From contig NZ_JAQQFV010000013.1 in the NCBI RefSeq assembly GCF_029675105.1, positions 124,001 to 188,000 of the forward strand: a DNA stretch of 64,000 bases, written 5' to 3'. Shown here piece by piece: positions 24,964-33,425 of this stretch. The position numbers and the translations under genes were made by a program. A model generated the notes under the pieces. That model saw only the letters and a program-made list of their open reading frames with translations. It was not told the origin of the DNA and did not search any database. The stretch's first letter is position 1, and every line of letters starts with the position of its first letter. Source of the stretch: Nocardia anocheti. Lineage in GTDB: Bacteria > Actinomycetota > Actinomycetes > Mycobacteriales > Mycobacteriaceae.

Positions 24964-25722
24964 ATGCTCGAGATAACCAACCTGACGGTGCGCTTCGGCG
25001 GCATCACCGCCCTGCAGGACGTAGGGTTCACGGTCGCCCCCGGCGAGATGGTCGGCCTGATCGGGCCGAACGGCGCGGGCAAGACCACCCTGTTCAACTG
25101 CCTGACCCGCCGCTACCGCCCCACCTCGGGCACCCTGCGTTTCGGCGACACCGACCTGGCCTCGGTCCGCCCGGACGCGCTGGCGGGCCTGGGCATCGCC
25201 CGGACCTTCCAGAACCTGGGCCTGTTCCCCCGGCTGTCGGTGCGCGACAACATTCTCGTCGGCGCCCATCACCGCGCCGGTGCCGGTTTCATCTCGGCGG
25301 GCCTGCGCCTGCCGAGGGTGCGCCGCGAGGAACGCACACTGCGCGCCGAGGCCGACGCCCTGCTCGACCGCCTCGACCTCACCTCCGTCGCCGACCATCC
25401 GGCGGCGGGCCTGCCCTTCGGCACCCTCAAACGCATCGAACTGGCCAGGGCCCTGGCGGTCCGGCCGCGGCTGCTGCTGCTCGACGAGCCGGTGAACGGC
25501 CTGAGCCACGGCGAGGTCGACGAGTTCGCCGAGCGCCTGCGCGCCCTACAGCACGAGCTGGCGCTGACCGTGGTCGTGGTCGAACACCACATGGGCTTCG
25601 TCATGGGCACCTGCGACCGCGTGGTCTGCCTGGAGTTCGGGCGGGTCATCGCGGAGGGGAAACCCGAAGCGGTGCAACAGGACCCGGCCGTGATCCGGGC
25701 CTACCTGGGGGTCGCGGCATGA
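24964..25722 (+). CDS. ABC ATPase, LivG type (second liv system)
   Basis: A 252-residue ATPase of a branched-chain amino acid-type importer. Walker A GPNGAGKTT (~34-42), the LivG-specific FQNLGLFPRLSVRDN region, a divergent signature LPFGTLKRIELARAL where LSYG is usual, Walker B LLLLDEP, and EHHMGFVMG at the switch His (usually EHDM). The C-terminal RAYLGVA is typical. It is first in a plus-strand operon of ATPase-ATPase-permease-permease-binding protein. Its stop overlaps an ATGA, but the next gene probably starts further on. Confidence 0.92.
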   Translation: MLEITNLTVRFGGITALQDVGFTVAPGEMVGLIGPNGAGKTTLFNCLTRRYRPTSGTLRFGDTDLASVRPDALAGLGIARTFQNLGLFPRLSVRDNILVGAHHRAGAGFISAGLRLPRVRREERTLRAEADALLDRLDLTSVADHPAAGLPFGTLKRIELARALAVRPRLLLLDEPVNGLSHGEVDEFAERLRALQHELALTVVVVEHHMGFVMGTCDRVVCLEFGRVIAEGKPEAVQQDPAVIRAYLGVAA

Positions 25723-25793
25723 GCGGTCAGCAGCCGGAGGCGGCAGCGGAGCGTGACCACGCAGGCCGCCCGAGCATGCCAGGAGGAGACAGC

Positions 25794-26510
25794 ATGATCA
25801 CCGTCTCGGATCTGCGCGCGGGCTACGGCGCCGCGACCGTGCTGCACGGCGTGAGCTTCTCGGTCGAGCAGGGCGAGGTGTGCGCGATCCTCGGCCCCAA
25901 CGGCGCGGGCAAGACCACACTGCTGCGCGCCCTGTGCGGCATGGTCAAGGTGCGCGGCACGCTGCGGCTGGCGGGCACCGAGGTGACCGGCAAGGCCCCG
26001 GAGGCCATGGCCCGGCTCGGCGTCGCCCATGTGCCCGAGGGCCGTGGCACCTTCGGCCCGCTCACCGTCGAGGAGAACCTGCGCCTGGGCGCGTCCTCGC
26101 GCCGAGACCGCTCCGGCACGGAGGCCGACCTGGGCCGGGTCTACGACTACTTCCCGATCCTGCGCGAGAAGCGCCGCGAGGCGGCGGGCGGACTGTCCGG
26201 CGGTCAGCAGCAGATGCTCGCCGTCGGCCGGGCCCTGATGCTGCGGCCGCGCGTGCTGCTGCTCGACGAACCCTCGCTGGGCTTGTCCCCGCTGGTCACC
26301 CAGGAGCTGTTCGGGATCGTGCACACCATCAACGAGGAGGAACGCACCACGGTGATCGTCGTCGAGCAGAACGCCCACCTGGCACTGGGTATCGCGCATC
26401 AGGCGCACGTGCTGGAGACCGGCCGGATCGTGTTGTCCGGCACCGCCGCACAGATCAGGTCCGACGAGCAGGTCACCCGCTCGTATCTGGGAATCCGGGT
26501 GCGGCCGTGA
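25794..26510 (+). CDS. ABC ATPase, LivF type (second liv system)
   Basis: A 238-residue ATPase partner of the LivG-type protein upstream. It begins MITVSDLRAGYGAATVLHGVSF and has Walker A GPNGAGKTT, HVPEGRGTFGPLTVEENL, signature LSGGQQQMLAVGRAL, Walker B LLLLDEPSLGLSP and EQNAHLAL. I chose ATG 25794 because AGGAGGAG lies 7 nt before it and the protein then starts like other LivF proteins. An ATG at 25719 overlapping the upstream stop would add 25 unlike residues. The stop overlaps the permease start as GTGA. Confidence 0.92.
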   Translation: MITVSDLRAGYGAATVLHGVSFSVEQGEVCAILGPNGAGKTTLLRALCGMVKVRGTLRLAGTEVTGKAPEAMARLGVAHVPEGRGTFGPLTVEENLRLGASSRRDRSGTEADLGRVYDYFPILREKRREAAGGLSGGQQQMLAVGRALMLRPRVLLLDEPSLGLSPLVTQELFGIVHTINEEERTTVIVVEQNAHLALGIAHQAHVLETGRIVLSGTAAQIRSDEQVTRSYLGIRVRP

Positions 26511-27385
26511 CCGAATTCGCGCAGCAACTCGTCGAGGGCCTGTCGGCGGGCGCCATCTACGCCGGTCTGGCGCTGGCCCTGGTCCTGATCTACCGGTTCA
26601 CCGGCATCGTCAACTTCGCCCAGGGCGAGCTGGCCATGTTCTCGGCGTTCCTCGCCTGGCAACTGAGCCAGGTGATGCCGTTCTGGGCGGCCCTGCCGCT
26701 CACCCTGGCGATCTCCTTCGCCGCCGGGATGCTCATCGAACGGGTGATCATCCGCCCGGTCGAGGGGGCGCCGGAGATCACCCTGGTGATCGTCACCGTC
26801 GGCCTGTTCTTCACCGTGCACGCCGTGGCGGGCTGGATCTGGTCCTATCAGGTCAAACCGTTCCCGAATCCGTTCCCCGAGGGCGCGATCCGGATCGGCG
26901 GGGTGAGTGTCGGCTACGGCAGTCTGGGCATCTTCGCGATGGTCGCCGTCGTGATGGCCCTGCTGTACGTGCTGTTCCGGTTCACCGGTATCGGGCTGGC
27001 CATGCGGGCGGTGGCCTGCAATCCGTCCTCGGCGCGGCTGGTCGGCATCCGCGTGGGCACCGTCCTGGCGCTCGGCTGGGGTCTGGCCGCACTGGTCGGC
27101 GCGGTGTCGGGCGTGCTGTCGGCGCCGCTGCTGTTCCTCGAACCCAACATGATGGGCGGCGTTCTCATCTACGCCTTCGCGGCGGCGACCCTGGGCGGCT
27201 TCGACTCCCCCGGCGGCGCGGTGGCGGGCGGTCTCATCGTCGGCGTCGCCGAAACCCTCACCGGCGCCTATGTCGACGCGATCGGCACCGAACTCAAGAT
27301 CGGTGTGCCGCTGGTGATCATCCTGGGCGTGCTGCTGGTGCGCCCGCAAGGTCTGTTCGGACACGCGGCGGTGGAGCGGGTATGA
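26507..27385 (+). CDS. ABC permease, LivH type (second liv system)
   Basis: A 292-residue membrane permease. The conserved start EFAQQLVEGLSAGAIYAGLALALVLIYR-like stretch with FTGIVNFAQGELAMFSAF identifies LivH; the cytoplasmic loop GLAMRAVACNPSSARLVGIRV and the end LGGFDSPGGAVAGGLIVGVAE and RPQGLFG complete it. GTG 26507 overlaps the LivF stop and the stop overlaps the LivM start, so all four membrane and ATPase genes are coupled. It is clearly different from the LivH encoded near the left end of the window. Confidence 0.92.
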   Translation: MTEFAQQLVEGLSAGAIYAGLALALVLIYRFTGIVNFAQGELAMFSAFLAWQLSQVMPFWAALPLTLAISFAAGMLIERVIIRPVEGAPEITLVIVTVGLFFTVHAVAGWIWSYQVKPFPNPFPEGAIRIGGVSVGYGSLGIFAMVAVVMALLYVLFRFTGIGLAMRAVACNPSSARLVGIRVGTVLALGWGLAALVGAVSGVLSAPLLFLEPNMMGGVLIYAFAAATLGGFDSPGGAVAGGLIVGVAETLTGAYVDAIGTELKIGVPLVIILGVLLVRPQGLFGHAAVERV

Positions 27386-28422
27386 GTACGACGACTTCCG
27401 AAACGACGACCCCGGTCGCCCCGCGACCGACCACCGTGACCGCACGGCTACGCGCGATCCCGCTGCCCGCCGTCGCGATCACCGCCCTGCTGGTGACCGC
27501 CGTCGCGGCCCCCTTCCAGCTGGTGCCCTTCCACACCTTCCAGCTGGCGATGGCCATGATCTACGCGGTCACCCTGCTCGGCCTGAACCTGCTGGTCGGC
27601 CACACCGGGCAGATTTCGCTCGGCCACGGTGCCTTCTTCGCTGTCGGCGCCTACACCGCCGCCATCGCGATCCAGCACGGCGACCTGCCCTACCTCGCGA
27701 CGATCCCGATCGCCGCCGCGGTCACCTTCGTCCTCGGATTCGCGCTCGGCATCCCCGCCCTGCGCCTGCGCGGCCTGTACCTGGCCCTGGTCACCCTGGC
27801 CATCGCCATCTTCCTGGTGCCGCTGCTCAAGCGTTTCGACGGCCTCACCGGCGGATCGATGGGTCTCACCGTCACCAAGCCGGTCCCGCCGGAGCGGACC
27901 GGGCTGGCCGAGGACCAGTGGTTGTACTTCCTGGCCCTGGCCACCACCGTGGTGAGCTTCGTCCTGGTCGCCGGGATGCTGCGCTCCCGGGTGGGCCGCG
28001 CCCTGCACGCGGTGCGCGACAACGAGATCGCCGCCGAGGTGCTCGGGGTGAACCTGGCCCACTACAAGACCCTCGCCTTCGCCTGGAGCGCGCTGCTGGC
28101 CGGGGTGGCGGGCTGTGTCTACACCTGGGTGATCGCGTTCGTCTCCCCGGACTCCTTCGCGGTGACGCTGTCGATCACCCTGCTCGCCGGACTGGTCGTG
28201 GGCGGACTCGGCACCACCTGGGGTCCGCTGCTGGGCGGGCTGTTCGTGATGTTCGTGCCCAGCCTCGCCCAGGACATCAATCAGGCCGCGCCCGGCGTGG
28301 TCTTCGGACTGCTGATCATCGCGGTCATGTACCTCGCGCCCCGCGGGCTGGCCGGTCTGGCCACCCAGGCGGCGCACTGGCTCGGACATCGTCTCCGGAA
28401 AGGGAAAATCCATGCGCACTAG
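27382..28422 (+). CDS. ABC permease, LivM type (second liv system)
   Basis: A 346-residue membrane permease. A Thr/Pro-rich polar N-terminus (~25 residues) is followed by about nine helices with the LivM motifs GLNLLVGHTGQISLGHGAFFAVGAYTAA, PALRLRGLYLALVTLAIAI, and the coupling loop ALHAVRDNEIAAEVLGVNLAHYKTLAF. GGLGTTWGPLLGGLFV closes the fold. The basic His-containing C-terminus overlaps the start of the binding-protein gene by 11 nt. It pairs with the LivH-type permease just upstream to form the channel. Confidence 0.92.
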   Translation: MSTTTSETTTPVAPRPTTVTARLRAIPLPAVAITALLVTAVAAPFQLVPFHTFQLAMAMIYAVTLLGLNLLVGHTGQISLGHGAFFAVGAYTAAIAIQHGDLPYLATIPIAAAVTFVLGFALGIPALRLRGLYLALVTLAIAIFLVPLLKRFDGLTGGSMGLTVTKPVPPERTGLAEDQWLYFLALATTVVSFVLVAGMLRSRVGRALHAVRDNEIAAEVLGVNLAHYKTLAFAWSALLAGVAGCVYTWVIAFVSPDSFAVTLSITLLAGLVVGGLGTTWGPLLGGLFVMFVPSLAQDINQAAPGVVFGLLIIAVMYLAPRGLAGLATQAAHWLGHRLRKGKIHAH

Positions 28423-29674
28423 GACAATCCGCACCCTCGGGGTGACGGCGGCGCTGCTCACCGCGCTCACCACCCTCACCGCCTGCGGTGGTCGCGGCGG
28501 CGAGACCGGCACGGTCGGCCAGGGCGACTGCCGAGGTCAGCAGACCACGGGCCTGACCGACACCACCCTCAAGCTGGGCGGAGTGTATCCGCTGTCGGGC
28601 CCGGCCTCGGCCTACGGCGCGATTCCCAAGGGCATCCAGGCGTATTTCGACTACGTCAACGCCGAACAGGGCGGGATCGGCGGCCGCAAGGTCGAATACC
28701 TGGTCCGGGACGACGGCTACCAGCCGCCCAAGACGGTCGAGGAGACCCGGCGCCTGGTCGAGCAGGATCAGGTGTTCGCGGTCTTCCAGACCCTCGGCAC
28801 CGCCACCTCCTCGGCGGTGCGCGACTACCTCGGCCAGCGCAAGGTGCCGCAGATCTTCGTGGCCTCGGGTGCCACCGAATTCGGTGCCGACACCGAACAT
28901 CCGTGGACCATCGGCTGGCAGCCCAGCTACCGCACCGAAGGTCTCGCCTACGCCCAGCACGTGAAAACCGTGCGGCCGAACGCGACCGTGGCGGTGCTCT
29001 ACCAGAACGACGACTTCGGCAAGGACCTGCTGAAGGCGTTCACCGAGGGCATCGCGGGCAGCGGCGTCCGGATCGTGGCCGAACAGAGCTTCGAGGTCAC
29101 CGACCCCACCGTCGACGCGCAGGTCCGCAACCTCGCCAACGCGAAAGCCGATGTGCTGCTGAACTTCGCGACCCCCAAGTTCGCCTCGCAGGCCCTGGCC
29201 GCCGACGCCCGCAATACCGACTGGAACCCGCTGCACGTGCTCACCCAGGTGTCCAACACCATGGCGACGCTGCGGCCGGTGGGTCTGGCCAATGTGCAGG
29301 GCACGGTGAGCGCCGCCTTCCTCAAGGACGCCGCCGACCCGCGCTGGGCCACCGACGAGGGCATGCGGACCTACAAGTCGAAGCTGGCCCAGTACGCGCC
29401 CGGCGTCGACGCGGAGAACCAGCACACCATGGCGGGCTGGGCGATGGCCGAGAGCTTCCGCAAGACCTTCGAGGCCGCCACCTGCCCGACCCGCCAGGGC
29501 CTGCGTGACGCCATGCGCTCGCTCGACGGTGTCGCCGCCGACCTCATGCTGCCCGGCATCACGATGAAAACCGGTGCGGGCGACGGCTATCCGATCGAGG
29601 CCGTCGGCATCCAGACCTTCTCCGGCGAGCACTGGTCGCTCGCCGACGGCCTGATCGACACCGCTGGCCGCTGA
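28412..29674 (+). CDS. ABC substrate-binding lipoprotein (second liv system)
   Basis: A 420-residue LivK-like type-I binding protein. The lipobox LTAC gives lipidated Cys25 after a Thr/Leu-rich signal. Mature motifs are LGGVYPLSGPASAYGAI, VEYLVRDDGYQP, VFAVFQTLGTATSSAV, PQIFVASGATEFG and AVLYQNDDFGKDLLKAF. The family also includes proteins binding aromatic acids, amides and urea, so the ligand is open. The neighbouring acyl-CoA dehydrogenase and PucR regulator would fit a carboxylic acid or purine/amino acid catabolic substrate, which is only inference. It closes the plus-strand liv operon. Confidence 0.92.
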   Translation: MRTRTIRTLGVTAALLTALTTLTACGGRGGETGTVGQGDCRGQQTTGLTDTTLKLGGVYPLSGPASAYGAIPKGIQAYFDYVNAEQGGIGGRKVEYLVRDDGYQPPKTVEETRRLVEQDQVFAVFQTLGTATSSAVRDYLGQRKVPQIFVASGATEFGADTEHPWTIGWQPSYRTEGLAYAQHVKTVRPNATVAVLYQNDDFGKDLLKAFTEGIAGSGVRIVAEQSFEVTDPTVDAQVRNLANAKADVLLNFATPKFASQALAADARNTDWNPLHVLTQVSNTMATLRPVGLANVQGTVSAAFLKDAADPRWATDEGMRTYKSKLAQYAPGVDAENQHTMAGWAMAESFRKTFEAATCPTRQGLRDAMRSLDGVAADLMLPGITMKTGAGDGYPIEAVGIQTFSGEHWSLADGLIDTAGR

Positions 29675-29740
29675 CTCCCCCGCGGCGCGATCCGGCGTCG
29701 CGGCTCCCCGTACGAACACCCCGATCGATGAGGATCACCC

Positions 29741-30490
29741 ATGAGAATGTCCACCACACTCGCGACCGCCGCCCTGACGGCACTGACCCTGTGCGTCGGC
29801 GCGGGCACCGGCCACGCCGAACCGACTCCCCCGCGCACCGACGTCCGCTACGAGGTCAGCAGGCAGGGTGACGCGGCCGTCGTCACCACCGACGGCACGC
29901 TGCGTCTGGTGGACGGACAATTGGTGATCACCACCGCCGGGGACATCCCGGTCGCCGCCCTCCCGCTGTCGTATCGGATGGACGACAAGGTCTTCCCCAT
30001 CGCGGCCAGCATCGAGGGCGGCACCGCGACCCTCACCCCGTCACGTGACGGCGGCACCCCGGTGGCCGCGGCGACCGACCTGATCAGCCAGGACACCGCC
30101 GTGCGCCAGGTCGCCGAATCCTTCACGCCCCGTGACCAGACCGCGCTGGGCATGTTCACCCAGCGCCTGACCATCGGCAGTGCGGTCAGCGCCATCATCG
30201 GCGCGGTGCTCGGCGGCGGCATCGGCTGTCTGGTCGGCGGCGCGGCGGGCGCGGCCATCGCCAGCCCGGTGATCGTGCTGCTGGTGCCCTGGGTCGGGGC
30301 GACCGTCGCCGGGTGTGTACTCGGCGCGGCCACCCTCGGCGCGGTCGGCACCATGGTCGGTCTGATCACCGTGGGCGGTCCGCTGGCGGTGTTCTCGGCC
30401 TACCAGTACTTCTCGACGATCCTCGCCCCCTGCCCGGCCGACCTGGGCGCCTACTGCAAGGACCCGGCCGTCCCGGCACCGGCGAAGTAG
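29741..30490 (+). CDS. Secreted or membrane-anchored hypothetical protein
   Basis: A 249-residue protein with a Sec signal peptide ending near GTGHAEP (cut after ~Ala26). The next ~115 residues are beta-rich (YEVSRQGDAAVVTTDGTLRL). The C-terminal half is Gly/Ala-rich and hydrophobic, ~140-225, with small-residue repeats (IIGAVLGGGIGCLVGGAAGAAIASP) that look like two or three membrane-inserting helices, and four Cys. Similar proteins seem common in Nocardia, but no function is known to me. ATG 29741 has a GGATC-type site; it follows the liv lipoprotein gene by 66 nt. Confidence 0.7.
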   Translation: MRMSTTLATAALTALTLCVGAGTGHAEPTPPRTDVRYEVSRQGDAAVVTTDGTLRLVDGQLVITTAGDIPVAALPLSYRMDDKVFPIAASIEGGTATLTPSRDGGTPVAAATDLISQDTAVRQVAESFTPRDQTALGMFTQRLTIGSAVSAIIGAVLGGGIGCLVGGAAGAAIASPVIVLLVPWVGATVAGCVLGAATLGAVGTMVGLITVGGPLAVFSAYQYFSTILAPCPADLGAYCKDPAVPAPAK

Positions 30491-30511
30491 GAACACCGGC
30501 AGCCACCGCGC

Positions 30512-30547
30512 ACCGGCCGCGCCTCCGTCCACGGGGGCGCGGCCGGT
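30512..30547 (+). terminator. Stem-loop after the secreted protein gene
   Basis: 12-bp perfect arms ACCGGCCGCGCC and GGCGCGGCCGGT with a 12-nt loop, 21 nt after the stop codon and upstream of the acyl-CoA dehydrogenase gene. Likely terminator. Confidence 0.6.
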
Positions 30548-30603
30548 CGCCGCGGTGGTGCCCGTCCCGACCGCGCGCACCCGCGCGCAGAAGGCAGAAC
30601 CCC

Positions 30604-31758
30604 ATGCGCAGAACAGTTTTCGACGCCGAGCACGACCGCTTCCGCACGGCGATGCGCGCCTTCATCGACGCCGAGGTCGTGCCCGGCTTCGGCCGCTGGC
30701 ACGCCGAGGCCCTGGTCCCGCGCGAGTTCTACTACCGGCTGGGCGAACTCGGCGTGCTCGGCCTCGAGGTGCCCACCGAGTACGGCGGGGCCGGGCGCAC
30801 TTCGCTCACCTACCGGACCGTGCTGGCCGAGGAGATCGCCCGCGCCGCGGTGTCCTTCGGCGGTGCGGGCGCCCACACCACCCGGTGCCTCCCGCTGCTG
30901 ACCAGCCTGGCCACCGTCGACCAGCGGCGCCGCTGGCTGCCCGGCGCCGTCACCGGCGAGACCATGTTCGCCCTCGCCGTCGCCGAACCGGGCACCGGCA
31001 CCGACGCCGCGGGTATGCGGACCACCGCGCCGCTGTCGGCCGACGGCACCGAATACCTGCTCAACGGCTCCAAGACCTATGTCGTCGGCGGAGTGCACGC
31101 CGACCGCGTGATCGTGTGCGCGCGCACCGCGCCCCCGCGCGACGACGACCCCGAATACGGGCTCACCCTGCTGGTCGTCGACGCGACCGCCCCCGGCTAC
31201 CGGCTCGGACGCGCCCTGGACACGGTGGGCCGCACGGTCTCCGACACCGCCGAACTCACCTTCACCGACGTCCGGGTCCCGGCCACCGACCGCCTCGGCG
31301 CCCCACACCACGGCCTGGCCGCGCTGGCCGCGCAGGTGCCCCTGGAACGGCTGTCGCTGGCCATCGACGCCTGCGCGCAGGCCAAGGCGGCGATCCGCTT
31401 CGCCCGCCGCCACACCCGCCAGCGCGATCGATCCCGCGCACCGGCGCCCTTCCCGCACACCGGGTTCGAGCTGGCCGCCTGCCGCGCCGAGACCGACGCG
31501 GTCGAGGCCGTCGTCGACCGCGCCGTCACCGCCTACGACCGCGGCGAACTCACCACCGCCGACGCCGCCTCGGCCGCCCTGTTCTGCACCGAGGCGGCGG
31601 GCCGCGTGATCGACCGCTGTCTCCGATTGCACGGCGGGGTCGGCTTTCTCGCGACCTCCCCCATTGCCCGGCTGTGCGCCGACCACCGGATCGACCGTTT
31701 CCAGGGCAGCACCGGCGATGTCGTGCGGACCCTGATCACCGCCGAATCACGTCGATGA
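30604..31758 (+). CDS. Acyl-CoA dehydrogenase family protein
   Basis: A 384-residue flavoenzyme of the acyl-CoA dehydrogenase fold, which desaturates acyl-CoA thioesters at alpha-beta using FAD. Motifs include GLEVPTEYGGAG, AVAEPGTGTDAAGMRTTA, LNGSKTYVVGG, and the C-terminal LHGGVGF. At the usual catalytic-Glu spot (YEGT in medium-chain enzymes) there is FQGST with Gln367. A Glu248 in PLERLSLA matches the alternative position known in isovaleryl-CoA and long-chain dehydrogenases. Start ATG 30604 has AGAAGG upstream. It may act on the imported substrate or on a branched acyl-CoA; substrate is not determinable. Confidence 0.88.
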   Translation: MRRTVFDAEHDRFRTAMRAFIDAEVVPGFGRWHAEALVPREFYYRLGELGVLGLEVPTEYGGAGRTSLTYRTVLAEEIARAAVSFGGAGAHTTRCLPLLTSLATVDQRRRWLPGAVTGETMFALAVAEPGTGTDAAGMRTTAPLSADGTEYLLNGSKTYVVGGVHADRVIVCARTAPPRDDDPEYGLTLLVVDATAPGYRLGRALDTVGRTVSDTAELTFTDVRVPATDRLGAPHHGLAALAAQVPLERLSLAIDACAQAKAAIRFARRHTRQRDRSRAPAPFPHTGFELAACRAETDAVEAVVDRAVTAYDRGELTTADAASAALFCTEAAGRVIDRCLRLHGGVGFLATSPIARLCADHRIDRFQGSTGDVVRTLITAESRR

Positions 31759-31840
31759 GCGGTCCGCGCTGATTCGACAGTCCCGAACAGGGTTGTTTAC
31801 GATTCGCGACGACGAGTGTCAGTTCATGGAGGGGGATCTC

Positions 31841-32596
31841 GTGCATCCGCAACAGCCGTATCAGCCGTCACCACCCGGCTACCCGCAGCCGCCCTATCAG
31901 CAGCCGGGCCATCCACAGCCGCAGTACCAGTCCGGCTATCCCACGCAGGGTGGCTACCCGCCGCAGCCCGGCTACCCTCAGCAGGGCGGCTACCCGCCGC
32001 AGCAGCCCGGCTACCCCGCTCAGGGCGGTTTCGCGCCGCAGCCCAGCCAACAGCAGCAGTTCCCGCCCGGCGGCGGTGTCCAGCAGCACGGGGACACCAT
32101 CGAGGTCACCTACGTCTGCGACGACCGCACCGCCCGTCGGGTGAGTCGCGGCGCCGCGCTGGTCACCTTCCGGCTGCCCGCGAAATGGGCTTTCCTGCTG
32201 GTGCTTCCGGCGTTCCTGCTGATCCGCGGCACCATCAAACTGCTCTCCGACGGCGGCCACGCGGAGATCGGCGAGATGTTCGGCGCCTTCTTCATCGTGC
32301 TCGGTTTCGAGCTCGTGGTGGTCGGCCTGGCGACCGCCTGGCAGCTGGCCCGGGTGCACCCGAAGTTCACCGCCGTCGCCGGTCCCGGCCACCGGATCAC
32401 CGCCCGCTACACCCGCGACGCCATGCAGCTGGAGCAGACCAGCGGCCAGGTGACCAACCGCTACGCCGACATCAAGAAGGTGATCGTCGTGGGCGACACG
32501 GTGTTCCTGCAGCCCGCGGGCACCCAGGGCTTCGTGCTGCCCAACGAGGTCGTGCCCGAGGCGGCCCTGGCCCGGCTGCGCGGCAGCGGGTCCTGA
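31841..32596 (+). CDS. YcxB-like membrane protein with Gln/Pro/Tyr repeat region
   Basis: A 251-residue protein. Residues 1-~85 are low-complexity repeats of the GGYPPQPGYPQQ kind. Two hydrophobic helices follow (~118-134 and ~150-175). The C-terminal ~70 residues match the YcxB-like domain: ITARYTRDAMQLEQTSGQVTNRYADIKKVIVVGDTVFLQPA and a final LPNEVVPEAAL. Function of this family is unknown. GTG 31841 has GGAGGGGG at ideal distance; ATG 31826 is the weaker alternative. It is convergent with hisF, and the gene ends share a long stem-loop. Confidence 0.8.
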   Translation: MHPQQPYQPSPPGYPQPPYQQPGHPQPQYQSGYPTQGGYPPQPGYPQQGGYPPQQPGYPAQGGFAPQPSQQQQFPPGGGVQQHGDTIEVTYVCDDRTARRVSRGAALVTFRLPAKWAFLLVLPAFLLIRGTIKLLSDGGHAEIGEMFGAFFIVLGFELVVVGLATAWQLARVHPKFTAVAGPGHRITARYTRDAMQLEQTSGQVTNRYADIKKVIVVGDTVFLQPAGTQGFVLPNEVVPEAALARLRGSGS

Positions 32597-32604
32597 GCCG
32601 ACGC

Positions 32605-32633
32605 GTCAGCGGACGGTGATGCCGTCCGCTGAC
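32605..32633. terminator. 12-bp stem-loop overlapping the hisF 3' end
   Basis: Arms 32605-32616 and 32622-32633 pair perfectly with a 5-nt loop. The structure includes the hisF stop codon and its last codons, and it lies 8 nt after the stop of the convergent YcxB-like gene. It could end plus-strand transcripts; on the minus strand it falls inside the coding sequence. Confidence 0.6.
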
Positions 32634-33421
32634 ATCGCGGCCTTGACCTGGCCGATGGTCAGGTCACCGAAGTGGAAGACGCTCGCGGCCAGCACCGCGT
32701 CGGCGCCCGCGTGCACCGGCGGCGGGAAGTGCTCGACCTTGCCCGCGCCGCCGGAGGCGATCACCGGCACCTTCACCGCCGCGCGCACCGCCGCGATCAT
32801 CGGCAGGTCGAAACCGGCCTTGGTGCCGTCGGCGTCCATCGAGTTCAGCAGGATCTCCCCGACCCCGAGCTCGGCACCGCGAATGGCCCACTCGACCGCG
32901 TCGATGCCGGTGCCACGCTTGCCGCCGTGGGTGGTCACCTCCCAGCCGGACGGGGTGTCGGGCTGGCCGTCGGGCACGGTACGCGCGTCGACCGAGAGCA
33001 CGATGCACTGCGAGCCGAAGCGCTGCGACATCTCCGAGAGCACCTCGGGCCGGGCGATGGCGGCGGTGTTCACCGACACCTTGTCCGCGCCCGCGCGCAG
33101 CAGCCGGTCGACATCCTCGACCGTCCGCACGCCGCCACCGACCGTGAGCGGGATGAAGATCTGTTCGGCGGTGCGGGTCACCACGTCGAGCATGGTGCCG
33201 CGGTCGCCGGTGGAGGCGGTGACATCGAGGAAGGTCAGCTCGTCGGCGCCCTGGGCGTCGTAGGTCGCGGCCAGTTCCACCGGGTCGCCCGCGTCGCGCA
33301 GGTTCTGGAAGTTGACGCCCTTGACCACGCGGCCCGCGTCCACGTCCAGGCACGGGATGACCCGCACGGCCAGGGTGCTCGCGGTGGCGCTGCCCGCGCG
33401 TTCGTCGGTACGCGATGTCAT
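32606..33421 (-). CDS. hisF: Imidazole glycerol phosphate synthase, cyclase subunit
   Basis: A 271-residue TIM-barrel that, with HisH, makes imidazole glycerol phosphate and AICAR in histidine synthesis. It has the catalytic Asp in VIPCLDVDAGRVVKGVNF, the DELTFLDVTAS motif, PLTVGGGVRTVEDV, the second catalytic Asp in LNSMDADGTKAGFD, and VIASGGAGK. A ~15-residue extra N-terminus (TDERAGSATAS) precedes the barrel; a later start is possible. It starts 4 nt after the impA stop, in the block hisA-impA-hisF. Its HisH partner is 5 kb away beyond two unrelated genes. Confidence 0.95.
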   Translation of the reverse strand: MTSRTDERAGSATASTLAVRVIPCLDVDAGRVVKGVNFQNLRDAGDPVELAATYDAQGADELTFLDVTASTGDRGTMLDVVTRTAEQIFIPLTVGGGVRTVEDVDRLLRAGADKVSVNTAAIARPEVLSEMSQRFGSQCIVLSVDARTVPDGQPDTPSGWEVTTHGGKRGTGIDAVEWAIRGAELGVGEILLNSMDADGTKAGFDLPMIAAVRAAVKVPVIASGGAGKVEHFPPPVHAGADAVLAASVFHFGDLTIGQVKAAMSADGITVR

Positions 33422-33425
33422 GATC

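Noticed and set aside
25719..25793. ATG 25719 as start of the LivF-type gene
   Set aside because: It overlaps the upstream stop neatly, but the extra residues do not look like LivF, and a strong AGGAGGAG sits before ATG 25794.
24964..29674. Second Liv system as a recent duplication of the first
   Set aside because: Gene order, fusion state and residue detail differ strongly, so they are distinct systems, not a recent copy.
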